Positions 35,797-47,629 of a DNA stretch of 64,000 nt are shown piece after piece. The notes below the pieces were generated by a model. The model saw only the letters and a list, made by a program, of their open reading frames with translations, was not told the DNA's origin and made no database searches. This DNA is from Lactarius indigo (taxonomy: Eukaryota > Basidiomycota > Agaricomycetes > Russulales > Russulaceae), in assembly GCA_025766275.1 (NCBI GenBank), contig JAFKAC010000020.1, positions 806,001-870,000 on the forward strand. Reading direction: 5' to 3'. Numbering within the stretch: the stretch's first letter is position 1; every line of letters begins with the position of its first letter. A program made the translations under genes and the position numbers.

Positions 35797-37435
35797 AGTT
35801 GCCACTAGTCCGCAAAGTGTTACATCCCATATAAGGAAGGTGCCAAGGAAGTCACATGACTGGATTCCAAAATGAGACTGTCACTCCAATTAGTGTTCAA
35901 ACTCAGATACAAACCTTCACTTATGTTTTAACTTAGTGTATGTTTAAAGAACAGCAATTTTATTATTATTATTAATAATCTACTTTACATTGATTTTCTC
36001 TAAGTCAATAGGAATGTGGGACGATGCCCGCCATTCGCGCGCAGCCCTGCCTGGGCCTCGCTTCGCCCCACTCACCATCACCCTTTCACACCCCCACCCT
36101 GATGCCCCCACCCTTCCATTTGTGCGTGGCTCTCCCACCTGGGTTGCGCCCCGCCTTGCCCGCACACCATCCCCCTCCGATCGCTGCTCGCACTGCACCG
36201 CCGCTCGTTCCATGTGCGTGCGTGCAGCCATCCCTCTTGCACCCCAGGAATGCATGGGCGGGACGTGTGAAGCCGGGGGCGTCACCCGCACGCATGGAAC
36301 TGGGGGTGGGTGCACCAACCCTCCTGCGCCCCCATGAGGGCGATAGGCGGGCATGGTGTAGCGCACGAGCCAGAGGGGGACTGGGGGTGGATGCGCAGTC
36401 CTTCCCCTTGCGTGCGTGGGCAGTGTGTGGTGTGGTGCGGTGCACATAGGGCTGTGCTGGCATCGCCTGCGCAGAGGGCACTGGTGGGCGCGCCATCCCT
36501 CCCCTTGCATGCGCAGGCAGGGAGGGGCGGCGCGCATGGGGCTAGCCTGTCGTGGCCCGTGCACAGGGATTGGGTGGGCACGCTGTCCCTCCTTTTGCGT
36601 GTGTGGGCAGGGAGGGGTGGGGTGCGTGCAGCTTGGCTGGGCTGGTGTCACCTGTGCTGAAGGTGCTGGGGTGGGCGTGCTGTCCCTCTTGCGTGCGCGG
36701 GCAGAGAGGGGCGGCGCATGTGGGGGCTAGCCCGTTGTGGCCCACGCACAGGGATGGGGTGGGTGTGCCGTCCCTCCTTATGTGTGTGTGGGCAGGGAGG
36801 GATGGGGCACATGGGGGCTAGCCCGTCGTGGCCTGCACACAGGGATGGGGTGGGCGTGCCGTCCCTCCTTTTGTGTGTGTGGGCAGGGAGGGGTGGGGCA
36901 CATGCAGCTTGGCCAGGCTGGTGTCACCCATGCTGAAGGTGCTGGGGTGGGTGCACTGTCCCTCTTGCATGTGCAGGCAGAGAGGGGCGGCACGCATGGG
37001 GGCCAGCCCATCGTGGCCCGCACACAGGGATGGGGTGGGCACACTGTCCCTCCTTTTGTGTGCATGGGCAGGGAGGGGTGGGGCACATGCAGCTAAGCCG
37101 TCGTGGCCTGCGCACTGGGACTGGGGTGGGCGCATGATGAGGGGGATGCAGGGAGGGCGTGGGGAGACCTGGACAGTGGGGGTTGTAAGTGAGGGGTTTG
37201 CGGATATGGTGGGGGTGGGCTTACCTACGGTACATCCTGTCTGTGTGAAAAGGATGGAGTGGGGATGTGTGGAGTGGGGATGTAGGAGGGAGGAGGGGGG
37301 GAGAGAGAGAGGAAGGACGGCAAAATGAGTGGTGGCGTCATTGTCAGTGGAACCAAACACAGTGTCTGTTGTTGATTGGATTCCAAAATTAGGCACGCTT
37401 AATTAGTGTTCGTACTATTCGCTAAGCCAGCCGTA
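35797..37435 (+). repeat. MULE left terminal inverted repeat with internal minisatellite
   Basis: About 1.64 kb, the inverse complement of 39945-41216 apart from extra repeated units. Motifs such as CGTGGCC...CACAGGGATGGGG recur near 36551, 36735, 36827, 37012 and 37100, in alternating steps of roughly 90 and 185 bp. These extra units account for the arm being about 370 bp longer than its partner. Long frames in six directions here are by-products of GC-rich repeats. Confidence 0.88.
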
Positions 37436-39919
37436 TTATTGGACCACTTCACTAATGTGTGGGCCTTTTCCATCGAGTCACACAGGCAAATACAAGTGCT
37501 TCACACCAGTAAAGAGAGTGGAAATAAATATGGTGTATATCTGGTGCACTGGGATAGTACAGTGCTAATTCTAAGGACTCCTATTGAGATGACAACACTA
37601 CCTCCTTTCCACTTATCTATTGCCTCAGCAGGAGCTGCTGCACCAGCCACTCAGGCTGACCTAAGTCAGGTGCTGGACTTTGGTCATTCTTGGCCTGCCA
37701 TGGGGAGCTTCGAATACGACAAAGAGACTGGCGGCTATGACCTATCTTGGGAATCACTTGCCAAGTTTGACGCTTGGTGACAGGAACAGCAGAGGTTAGA
37801 CTCGATCAATCTGACACTTGCAAATACCGAATGTGGCATACGTCACTTCACTTGGAGATGCATTTACCGGTGTTCACACCAAGGATCAGGGGGCATCAAA
37901 CCTTATGAGAAAAAATACCCAGACCGGATCTGGACACTCGGCCCCAAACAGATTGGGTGTCCATGCAGAGTCGACCTCAAGGGCTACCCCGGGACACATG
38001 TAATTTTGGGGCACTACATCAGGACTCATGACCATGCTATAGGGCTCAAAAATCTTATCTACACTCGACTCAGCAAAAGCACAAAAGGGAGAGTGAGGGA
38101 ATTCTTGGAGCAGGGGGTGGAGCGCCGAGCCATTGTATGTAATGGCCGCATTTTTGCATGCATTAGCTAACATGCACTAGCTCCGGTCTATTCGCGCTTC
38201 CACATCTGACACCGATCGTGATATGTATTTGGGAATGAATGACATCAATCATATTGCCACAAAGCTGGAACAGGACACAACCCAGAAACACACCAAAGAT
38301 GAAATATCCATCAAAATTTGGCTCCATACCGATATGAAGGAGCAGGGGGCAAAGTCCTTCTGCAAAGACAGGCAAGATCCACCCCCTCACGGATCAAGAC
38401 TAGCACAAGATCTATTCATATTGGTGATCCAAACTGAGTTTCAATTGGATGCTTTCCAGTGCCTTGGCAGTGGCATTCTGGGCATTGATGCCACACACAA
38501 CACTACCTGCTATTCTGGGGTTATGCTAATCACAATTATGGCCAGGGACCATTGGGGGCATGGTAAGTGCAAATGATGATTTGGGCAACTTCACTCATTG
38601 CATATCAGGAGTACCGGTAGCCTGGATGCTGTCATCAAATATACAGTTTGACACAATTGCTTATTTCCTCAATTTAGTCCGATCTTGGAATCCTGCGATC
38701 CAACCATCTTTTTTTATGACAGATTGCAACCAGGCCCAGATCGCGGCACTGGAAGCAGTGTTCCCACAAACTTGGATCATTCTGTGCCAGTGGCATGTGC
38801 TCTATGCAATCCAATCACATTTCCGGACTGATGCATTTCCAAAATTATGGGACCTGATAAAGAAATTAGTCAAGACTTCTGATCTGGGTGAGTTTTTTGA
38901 GATATCGGACAAGATCTCCAGCGATCCTGATTTCCCTCAGTCCTTTGTGGAATATTTTAACACAAAGTGGATGCCTATACTCCATATTTGGTCTCCAGTC
39001 ACTCAAAGATCATGGATTATCTTTGAGGAGAGTGAGACAAACATGCTTTTAGAGGGGTAACTAGTCTATCTTATCTCCTAAATAAGCGAAATCTAATTCA
39101 TATCCAGATTTCATCATTTGTTGAAGTCTTACTGGTTGGATGGAAAGCGCAATCGGCAGATCGACCACTTGATCTATACACTTACCCAACGAATGATCCC
39201 AGAGTACTTTCATCACTGACATTGTCGCCTGGAAATTGGCTTTGAAGGTGGCAATCTTGCTAAGCGACACGGCAACATGATCTTAGCACACACTCAGACG
39301 ATTTCTGAAAATTCTATTACATCACTTGGCAATGGCAAATTCCATGTGGTGTTGCAAACATCTCTGGGCCAAATGTATGTTGTTGACATCTGGGCTGCAA
39401 TTTGCGATTGCCTGGACTTCCCAAGGATCTGGCTCTGCAAACACCTTGCTGCTGTGCAGAGCCAGTACCAGCACACCCCCAAGCCAGAGATGCAGGAGAC
39501 AAAGCCCCCCCAGTCTCCTTCTAAAAGTCCCTCTCAGCCAGCCCCATCTGTCTCCCTCTCTGGGATGGGAGTGGGGGGTTGCCACTTCATCCTGCTCCAA
39601 GTTTAGGTTCAGGAACGCGATCTGATCGGTTGCCGGAAAGGGACAGACTAGTCCCAAATGCCAACCTCTGGTTGGAAACGTCCCAAAATATGGGCACACA
39701 GATCTCGCCTATTAGGCGATGGCAAGTGCCCCCGCCACCACTGCCCTGCCGAGTTTGACAGCTCAGCATATCGCACCAAGTGGGAAGAGAAAGCCACTTG
39801 TGTATACTGACCCCTACAGTGGGGGGGAGCAGTCTGGAAAGCGTGCCAAGTCAGATGCAGTCTCTGCAGCTGCGAACACCTCTGCACACTCCCTGGCCAC
39901 AAGACCAGCAACTCAATAA
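37406..39919 (+). pseudogene. MULE transposase (FAR1/Mutator type) with SWIM finger, opal-interrupted
   Basis: Exons about 37406-38134, 38181-38562, 38609-39056 and 39108 onward, with GT-AG introns of 46, 46 and 51 bp that keep phase. The N-terminal part has Cys/His motifs (CPCRVDL, then HYIRTHDHA). The DDE core has LGIDATHNTT (first Asp, about 38490), TDCNQAQIAALEAVFP (second Asp, about 38720) and LCQWHVLYAIQSHF. A SWIM-type zinc finger near 39400-39455 reads CDC followed by CKHLAAVQ. The C-terminal tail is Pro/Ser-rich with basic patches and may shift frame after about 39600. Two in-frame opal codons (37778-37780 and 39217-39219) sit in otherwise continuous homology and both fit CGA to TGA. 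The product should cut the long terminal repeats; an intact relative elsewhere could mobilise this copy. Confidence 0.85.
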
Positions 39920-39944
39920 AGTTGCGCTTTTTTTAGACATTACA

Positions 39945-41216
39945 TATTACTACTGCTTAGCAAATAATACAAACGTTAATTAAGCGTGCCTAATTTTGGA
40001 ATCCAATCAACGACAGACGCCACGTTTGGTTCCACTGACAACGGTGCCACCACTCGTTTCGCTGTCCTTCCTCTCTCTCTCCCCCCCTCCTCCCTCCTAC
40101 ATCCCCACTCCACACATCCCCACTCCATCCTTTTCACACAGACAGGATGTACCGTAGGTAAGCCCACCCCCACCATATCCGCAAACCCCTCACTTACAAC
40201 CCCCACTGTCCAGGTCTCCCCGCGCCCTCCCTGCATCCCCCTCATTGTGCGCCCACCCCAGTCCCAGTGCGCAGGCCACAACGGCTTAGCTGCACGCGCC
40301 CCACCCCTCCCTGCCCACGAACACAAAAGGAGGGACAGTGTGCCCACCCCATCCCTGTGCGCGGGCCACGACAGGCTGGCCCCCACGTGCACCACCCCTC
40401 TCTGCCTGCACGTGCAAGAGGGACGGCGTGCCCACCCAATCCCTGTGCATGGGCCACGATGGGCTAGCCCCACGCACGCCGCCCCTCCCTGCCTGCGCAT
40501 GCAAGGGGAGGGACGGCGTGCCCACCAGTGCCCTCTGCGCAGGCGACACCAGCACAGCCCCACGCACACCGCACTGCACCACACACCACCCACGCACGCA
40601 AGGGGAAGGACTGCGCGTCCACCCCCAGTCCCCCTCCAGCTCACACGCTACACCACACCCTGCCTATCACCCTCATGGGGGTGCAGGAGGGTTGGTGTGC
40701 CCACCCCCAGTTCCATGCGTGCAGGTGACACCCCTGGCTTCACACGTCCCACCCATGCATTCCTGGGGCTCAAGAGGGACAGCTGCACGCATGCACGTGG
40801 AACGAGCAGCGGTGCAGCGCGAGCAGCGATCGGAGGGGGATGGTGTGCGGGCGAGGCGGGGTGCAACCCAGGTGGGAGAGCCACACGCAAATGGAAGGGT
40901 GGGGGCATCAGAGTGGGGGTGCGAAAGGGTGATGGTGAGTGGGGTGAAGCAAGGCCCAGGCAGGGCTGCGCACGAATGGCAGGCATCATCCCGCATTCCT
41001 ATTGACTTAGAGAAAATCAATGTAAAGTAGATTATTAATAATAATAATAATAAAATTGCTGTTCTTTAAACATACACTAAGTTAAAACATAAGTGAAGGT
41101 TTGTATCTGAGTTTGAACACTAATTGGAGTGACAGTCTCGTTTTGGAATCCAGTCATGTGACTTCCTTGGCACCTTCCTTATACAGGATGTAACACTTTG
41201 CAGAATAGTGGCAACT
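39945..41216 (-). repeat. MULE right terminal inverted repeat
   Basis: About 1.27 kb, complementary to the left arm, including the (ATT)n stretch near 41030 and the GC-rich block. It has fewer internal minisatellite units than the left arm. Confidence 0.9.
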
Positions 41217-42621
41217 ACCAGTCAGGCATAGTAGTAACACTATTGGATACATATGATTCAGGAGGAGCTTTAAAGCTTCCTCCTACATGTATAAGTAGTC
41301 ACAGTAAAAGACCAGGACTCCCCATCTTGGTCTTCTTCAATCCACCACTTCTGAGTCCTCTTTTGCCTAGCCTTGAGCCAGAGTGTACTAGTCTTTACCA
41401 ACCAAGGGCAAAGCCTCTTTGTCTTAGTCTCACTCCAATAGTTGCCATCATCATAAGGCTCTCATTGAGTATTGTGTCATGTTGACACATGGTCCATGTT
41501 TTCCATTATTCTTTGCTAAGTCATCATTGCCTTCTCAAGTCCAAGCCAGACTAACATCAAGTGGAGACATAACAAACACTCATCACTTCTACCAGGCCCA
41601 TACACATTGGCATGCAGTATCTCAAGATGACCCAACATCCAACTGTCAAGGCTGTCACATTTGATGAACTAGCAGCAAGTTATGGTGCCATTAATTTCCA
41701 GGATTCATTAGTGGACTTCATTGCCCTCGTTAATTACCCTGGTCCCTCAGTGGTGGTGTTGTGTGCCCAGGCAGCTAATACACTTTTACCATTTTGTTCT
41801 GTGCCTGTACTTCACCAAATCAAATACACTTCTAGTGATAACTCAGAAAACTCAGAAATTGTTGACAGCACTGTTATTTGGGCAGAGCAAAAGGACACAC
41901 ATGGACACACAGTACCCCAACAGTTTGACACTGTGCTTGTCTGTGGTAGACATCAAGGTGTCATGCAGAAAAACAATGGTCAGTTTAGATTGTATTTTAG
42001 TCTACATGATATAACCAAATTCCTCAGGTAACTGGATAGCACAAGTTCATGTTGTCTTCCAAATACCAAGCAAAGTTGTCCATGATGTTTTCCACAATGA
42101 TGCTCCAACTCATCTTGCTTATGTTGAATGGTTTTCACCATTGTCTCCAACATTGGATATCAACCACCTTATGTATAATGTGTCTAGGTTAACAGATAGA
42201 TGCTGCCACCATGCCACAGTCATTCCTGTAGGCAGTATAATTAGCAGCATTCACCTCATCCCCTGATCTGGATCAACTACTCCTGACTGGAATAGCTTCT
42301 CTGTGCTCAAACAATGCAGTGTATTTTATGTCAACCAGGACAATTATCTCAAATTTGCATAGGTAGTTATAGTATTGGATAATCCATTCTCTTTTAACAG
42401 TGAGGGAATGTCAATAGGCAGCACATAGTTGAATTTACATGATTTATTATAACATAGGTGGTGTTTATCTGGTCCACAGGCTAAGACTGACTATTGATAC
42501 ATTGTCTCTGTTACTGTAGTTCCTTGATCAATTTACACAGGCATTACCTCTCACACATTCTCTGATGCACCACCACTGGAGCGATACTATTGCAGTGTGC
42601 TGCCAATGTGAGGACAAGGAC

Positions 42622-42825
42622 TGTTATTTGTGGTCAAAGTGTCGCTTTTTTCTCCTATTCTATGACTGTACATTGCTCTAAGTGGAGTGACTGTATTTAG
42701 ATATGCTTAGTCAGGTTGATATATCCTGCAGAGGACAGAAAATATGGCTTTAGTCTTATATCCTCCTCTGCAGTCCCCTTGTGTCCTCTGTGACTCAAGG
42801 GCCCTCTATAGGTCACATTCTAACA
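42622..42825 (+). mobile_element. 5' LTR of copia element 1
   Basis: 204 bp starting TGTTATTTGTGG and ending ATTCTAACA. The sequence just after it (GGTTATGGGCCC) is the likely primer-binding site. The 5 bp before it are AGGAC, which do not match the bases after the 3' LTR. Confidence 0.9.
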
Positions 42826-43002
42826 GGTTATGGGCCCTGCCCTGTGACTCAACTGATCCTTGCTGTCATTCCTGCTGCTCTCTTCCCTCTCAGCTCTCCA
42901 CACTTATTCCAATCACTCCAATCAACTCCATTCATTTCCCACTCTTCCATTCATCCAAATCACTCCATTCCTTTCCATTCCATCGCCCACATCGCCCTCA
43001 AC

Positions 43003-46000
43003 ATGTCCACATCTAGAGACACCTCTATCTCGTCCATTTCTCCTCTCACAACTGAAAACTATCGCCTCTGGGCCGATGATATCAAGTCCTGGCTACAGCT
43101 CAATGGCCTTTGGCGATTGGTTTCTGGCTCAGAGAACAAACCAGCTGGAAAACCCGAAGTCCTGGACTCTAAGGGCAATGTCCTCACTCCTGCTACGCCT
43201 CCAGACGAGGATAAGCTGGAGAGATGGGAGGTTAAGGCTGAAAGGGCTGCTGGAGCACTCAAGACTGCTATGTCTCATGAACTTAGGGTGCATATTAGGG
43301 ACTGTGAAGACGACCCCATTGCTATCTGGGACACCCTCAAGGCCTCCTTTGTCCAACAGCGAACTGCCCCTCGCTTCAATGCCTACCACACACTCCTATC
43401 CACCCAGAAAGATGACTCAGAGTCCCTGGAATCACTCATTAACAAGGTGGATGAGCAGATTAGGGTCATAAAATCGCTCTCACCCTCCTCCTTCATCCTG
43501 GACAACCTCTATGACGAGCTGGAGCTGGCTGTCATGGCAATCATTAGGGTGCTCCCACAATCATTTGATGAAGTTGTGCGCACAATTTCGGTCCTGGACA
43601 AGTTTGACAAGCAATCTGTGATCCAATCGCTCAGGAACATGGATCAGACCCATTCCAACCCATCTGGGACCTCATCAGCGTTCTCAGCATCATCTACAGC
43701 ATCTAAATCACGCCCTAAGGCCCCCCCAACTCCACATTCCACTCCCTCCACTCCCTCCACTCAATCCAGCTCCTCCAGTCGCCCCAAATGCGACTTCTGC
43801 TCTCGCTTGGGCCATATTGAGGCCAAATGCTTCCTCAAGGACCGCCTCATGCGTCAGATCAACCCCCCTTCGTCCTCCACAGCTTCACCTGCCACCATCT
43901 CGTCTCAGTCACCTCCAGAAGCCCCACAGTCCGCTTCAGCTGCATCAGCAAGTGCCCTATATTCTGCTCTCCAGAATGACTCTCACACTTCCTGGAATGC
44001 AGACACTGGTGCCTCAGCTCATATGACATTCAATCGTCATTGGATCTGCAATTTGAAGCCGCATAGAGTCGAAATTAGGCTGGCTGATGGGTCTGTGGTC
44101 TATTCTGAAGGGGTGGGGTCGGTCCGCTTCAATCCTGTGGTGAATGGCGAAGAAATGGCACCTCTAGAGCTCACTAATGTCCTATATGTCCCTGCACTCT
44201 GCAGTAATCTATTGTCTGTCTTATATCTCACTCGCCATCGCCATTTCATTGTCTCCATTGAGAAGGACACCCTACACTTCATCAGGGACAACAGGATTGC
44301 CTTTCAAGCGAAGACTGGACCTTCAAATGCTGCATATCTTGTGGGGGACACCATTCCAGTGGAGGAGTTCGCCTCATTATCATCTGCTACCACCCTCCCA
44401 TTGGACTGGGACCTCTGGCACCGTCGCCTCTGGCACCATCACTTGGCAGGCATCAAGAAGCTGCTCTCAGGCAACCTGGTGACTGGTTTCAAGCTTGATT
44501 CACAAGCAGATCCTGATCCAGTATGGGAAGCCTGCAAAGCTGGCAAGATGGATGCAGATCCCTTTCCAACTTCGACCTCTAGAGCCTCAAAACCGCTTCA
44601 ATTGGTCCATAGCGATGTCCATGGCCCTGTCAAGGTGTCTACACACCAAGGGTACCGCTATTGGGTCACATTCATCGACGACTTCTCTCGCTTCAAGGCT
44701 GTTTACCTCTTGAAGCGAAAGTCTGAGACATTTGCTGCCTTGAAACAGTTCAAGTCTTGGGCTGAGAATGTCACTGGAGCGAATCTGGGCACTCTGAGGG
44801 ACGATAAAGGTGGGGAGTACATGTCTGGCGAGTTGAGGCATTCTGCATTGAGCATGGCATCCAGAGGCAGCACACTGCCAGGAATTGGCCTCAGCAGAAT
44901 GGAGTGGCTGAGAGGGCCAACAGGACGATAGAGGAAGGTGTTATTTCGATGCTGCAATGAGTCTGGGATGCCCACAGCCTTCTGGGGCGAAGCTCTGGCC
45001 GCTTTCATTCACACTAGCAACAAACTGGTCACCTCAGTGGTCCCAGGCAGCACACCTCATGAGGCATTCATTGGGAGCAAGCCAGATCTGTCTAGGCTTC
45101 GTGTCTGGGGCTGTACTGCTTATGTGCTGATCCAGAGAGATAAGCGACCACTTGGCAGCCTTGGATCGCACATGGAGAAGTGTGTATTCATTGGATACCC
45201 TCTAGGATACAAGGGATGGAAGTTCTACAATCCTTTGACCAAGAAGGTGCTCATCTCAGAGAGGGCTGACTTTGATGAACACTTTTTCATGCTCCAGACT
45301 CACTCTGTACCCCACCTGCCTCCCCCTCGTCCTGATTCCCTTCTTGACACACCTCCTGCTTCCATTTCGCTCCCAGACTTCTCAGATGACATCCTGGATG
45401 CTCCATTTGAGTCACAGATGCCAGTTCATGGGGGAGATGGGTCCACTGACTCTGATCTGCCCTCTGTTCCTCCCATTTCGCCTCCAAGCGTTGCTCCAGC
45501 CCCTCTTCACTCACAGACACCTCAGTCCATTTATCATTCACTTCCTCCATCTCCATCACCTTCAACGCCTCCAGCTTGTCTCCCTCATCCTCCTCCTCCT
45601 CCCTCTCGTCCCCAGCGCTCCAGACGTCCCAGAGATGAGTGGCTGCCAGAGCAATGGGCTGTCCCAGATCGCTACAAGCAGCCAAGGGAGCCCACACCAG
45701 CAATAGTCTCCTCAGATGAAGATGATGACTCTGATGATCCCCTTGACATCATCCAGGCTGGTGCAGCATCCACAGCTGAGCCCACATCCTACAGTCAGTC
45801 CCAGCGTTGCTCTGATGCAGATCTGTGGCATAAGGCTTGTGAGGAAGAGATGGAGGCTCACAGACTCAATGGCACTTGGGAGATTGTCAAATTGCCACCT
45901 GGGAAGCATGCAATTGGCTCCAGATGGTTCATGAAGGTGAAGCACAATGCTGATGGCTCCCTGGACCGGTACAAGGCCAGATTGGTGGCCAAGGGCTATT

Positions 46001-47322
46001 CTCAGCGTCCTGGCTTTGATTTCAAAGAGACATTTGCTCCAACAGTTCGCTATTCCACCATTCGCATTGTCCTTGCCTTGTCAGCCATTGAAGACCTTGA
46101 ACTTCGCTCCATTGACATCTCTCATGCATATCTCAATGGCACTCTGGAGGAAGAGATCTACATGCTGCAGCCTGAGGGATTTTGTCTGCAAGCTGAGGAA
46201 GTCGTTATATGGCTTGAAGCAAGCAGGCAGGGTGTGACACAAGACCCTTCACCCTGTGCTCACTTCTATGGGCTTCAATCGCGTCCAATCTGACCATGGG
46301 CTGTACATCTACCTCAGGGATGATGTCAGGATCCTAATGCCTGTGTTTGTCGATGATATCACGCTTGCCTGCAAGGATGGTGCCAAGATTGATTCAATTG
46401 TCCAAGAGCTCTCTACTCACTTCAAACTTCGAGATCTTGGCCCTACCACCCAATTACTTGGCCTAGAAATCCACAGAGATCGTCCCAATCGTTGCCTTTC
46501 CATCTCCCAGAGCCAGTACATCTCCAATCTGCTTCAGGAGCATGGTCTGAGCGATTCCAGGCCTGTCTCCACTCCTCTCAACCCTGGGACATGTCTTTCC
46601 ACCTCCATGTATCCCCAGAATGATGCAGAAGCCTCAGAAATGCGTCAATACCCCTACATCTCTGTTGTAGGATGCCTGATGTATCTGGCAGTCACCACAA
46701 GGGCTGACATCGCCTATGCTGCCAGAGTGCTTGCCAGATTCAACTCCAACCCTGGCCCAGCTCATTGGCAAGCAGCCAAGCATGTGCTTTGCTATTTGAA
46801 GGGTACAATTGACTACAAGCTTGTCTACAAGCCCTCCACTTTGCCTGAGCCATTCATCACTTACTCAGATGCTGATCATGGTGGAAACCTGGACAATGGC
46901 AAGTCAACTGGGGGATATGTGGTCAAGATTGGCTCTGGAGCGGTGTCTTGGAGCTCCAAGCTGCAGCCCTTGGTTGCCTTGTCCACAACTGAAGCAGAGC
47001 ACATCTCTGCTGTTGAGGCAGGCAAGGAGATCCTCTGGATGCGCCAATTCATGGGGGAGCTTGGCTACAAGATCTCTGGTCCCTCACTGCTGAAGATGGA
47101 CAATCAATCAGCCATTGCAGTGAGCAAGAATCCAGAGCATCATAGCAAGATGAAGCACCTCTCTCTTCACCTATTTTGGCTGAGGGATGCTGTTCAAGAT
47201 GGCCTAACCTAATCAGTCCCAGCTTTGTTACAACACAGGAGATGGCTGCTGACATCTTCACAAAAGCTCTTGACCGATTCAAGGTTGAGAAGTGTGCTAA
47301 GATGCTTGGATTATTCAGTTAG
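43003..47322 (+). pseudogene. Ty1/copia gag-pol polyprotein, element 1 (several frameshifts)
   Basis: ATG 43003 opens Gag (LTTENYRLWADDIKSWL), with a CCHC knuckle (CDFCSRLGHIEAKC) near 43790-43830. Aspartyl protease has DTGAS at about 44002. The integrase zinc region (DLWHRRLWHHHLAG) is near 44410, and the integrase core has HSDVHGP, FIDDFSRF and LRDDKGGEY. Reverse transcriptase has ARLVAKGYSQRPGFDFKETF near 45980 and FVDDI near 46348; RNase H has SDADHGG near 46866 and KNPEHHSKMKH near 47127. Breaks: a 1-bp loss near 44833 compensated by a 1-bp gain near 44955, a shift near 46187, TGA in place of an expected Trp at 46235-46237, and a shift near 47205. Order PR-INT-RT-RH is the copia signature. 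Once complete, now dead, but less decayed than its neighbours. Confidence 0.93.
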
Positions 47323-47353
47323 GAACTTAGAGCCCTGCACATTCATGGGGGAG

Positions 47354-47609
47354 TGTTATTTGTGGCTAATGCATTGCTGTTTTCACCTATTCTGTGACTG
47401 TACATTGCTCTAAGTCGAGTTACCTTATTTAGATATGCTTAGTCAGGTTGATATATCCTGCAGAGGACAGAAAATATGGCTTTAGTCTTATATCCTCCTC
47501 TGCAGGTGAGTAACTAGTTTTACTTTGATCAATATAGTCTTATATCATCCTCTGCAGTCCCCTTGTGTCCTCTGTGACTCAAGGGCCTTTCATAGGTCGT
47601 ATTTTAACA
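47354..47609 (+). mobile_element. 3' LTR of copia element 1
   Basis: 256 bp, preceded by a purine tract (GGGGGAG). It matches the 5' LTR except for about 52 extra bp around 47505-47555 that partly duplicate the motif TATCATCCTCTGCA. The flank after it is CCTCC, unlike AGGAC at the left end. Confidence 0.9.
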
Positions 47610-47629
47610 CCTCCCTACCCAACCCCCAG

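Larger units (their letters stand above)
35797..41216 (+). mobile_element. Mutator-like element (MULE) with very long terminal inverted repeats
   Basis: 5,420 bp, beginning AGTTGCCACTA and ending with its complement, flanked by the 9-bp direct repeat ACCAGTCAG at 35788-35796 and 41217-41225. Nine-bp duplications are characteristic of Mutator. The left arm runs 35797 to about 37435, the right arm about 39945 to 41216. The interior (37.4-39.9 kb) encodes a MULE transposase. The arms are GC- and CpG-rich while the surrounding DNA is CpG-poor, so this is probably one of the youngest insertions here. Confidence 0.93.
35709..41574 (+). mobile_element. Solo LTR, gypsy family C, in Plavaka and split by the MULE
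   Basis: Outer pieces 35709-35796 and 41217-41574 form one LTR of about 437 bp once the Mutator-like element and one of its 9-bp duplications are set aside. It starts TGTTACAG and ends GACATAACA, with duplication AACAC at 35704-35708 and 41575-41579. It shares CCCCATCTTGGTCTTCTTC and other segments with the LTR at 54649-55156, so it belongs to the chromodomain gypsy family seen there. Confidence 0.88.
31925..42365 (+). pseudogene. Plavaka-type transposase, split by nested insertions
   Basis: Plus-strand DNA transposase in four islands. Island 1 (31925-33263) has an N-terminal finger-like segment (CDRGFTHCGLSHHL), then WAPFQSQCDWEFACWAKM, FGNPEFVHKHVF, ERHYVDAEQ and GDYLEQVLVTCTY with KQCPKC. 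Island 2 (33817-33977) reads EAGLKSIFCPFW up to the block MLHQLLQGVVN. Island 3 (about 35078-35708) has GVVNHLTTWLITIF, LPPNHHILLLTSGI, FVDLGVGEHLDLLKIHSLLPY, IGTTDYYNTEQSEHLHIDF. Island 4 (41580-42365) has the C-terminus (VTFDELAASYGAINFQD, QFDTVLVCGRHQG, then YNVSRL and IHLIP). The islands are separated by a solo LTR, a poly(A) retroposon and an LTR that itself carries a Mutator-like element; each boundary has a target duplication. Frameshifts and stops are present within the islands too. The order and block identity match Plavaka transposases of agaricomycetes. Confidence 0.85.

Noticed and set aside
35980..37396. Long frames of 100-220 codons in the MULE arms (also 39976-41030)
   Set aside because: GC-rich inverted-repeat DNA is open in many frames and the two arms mirror each other; no domain seen.
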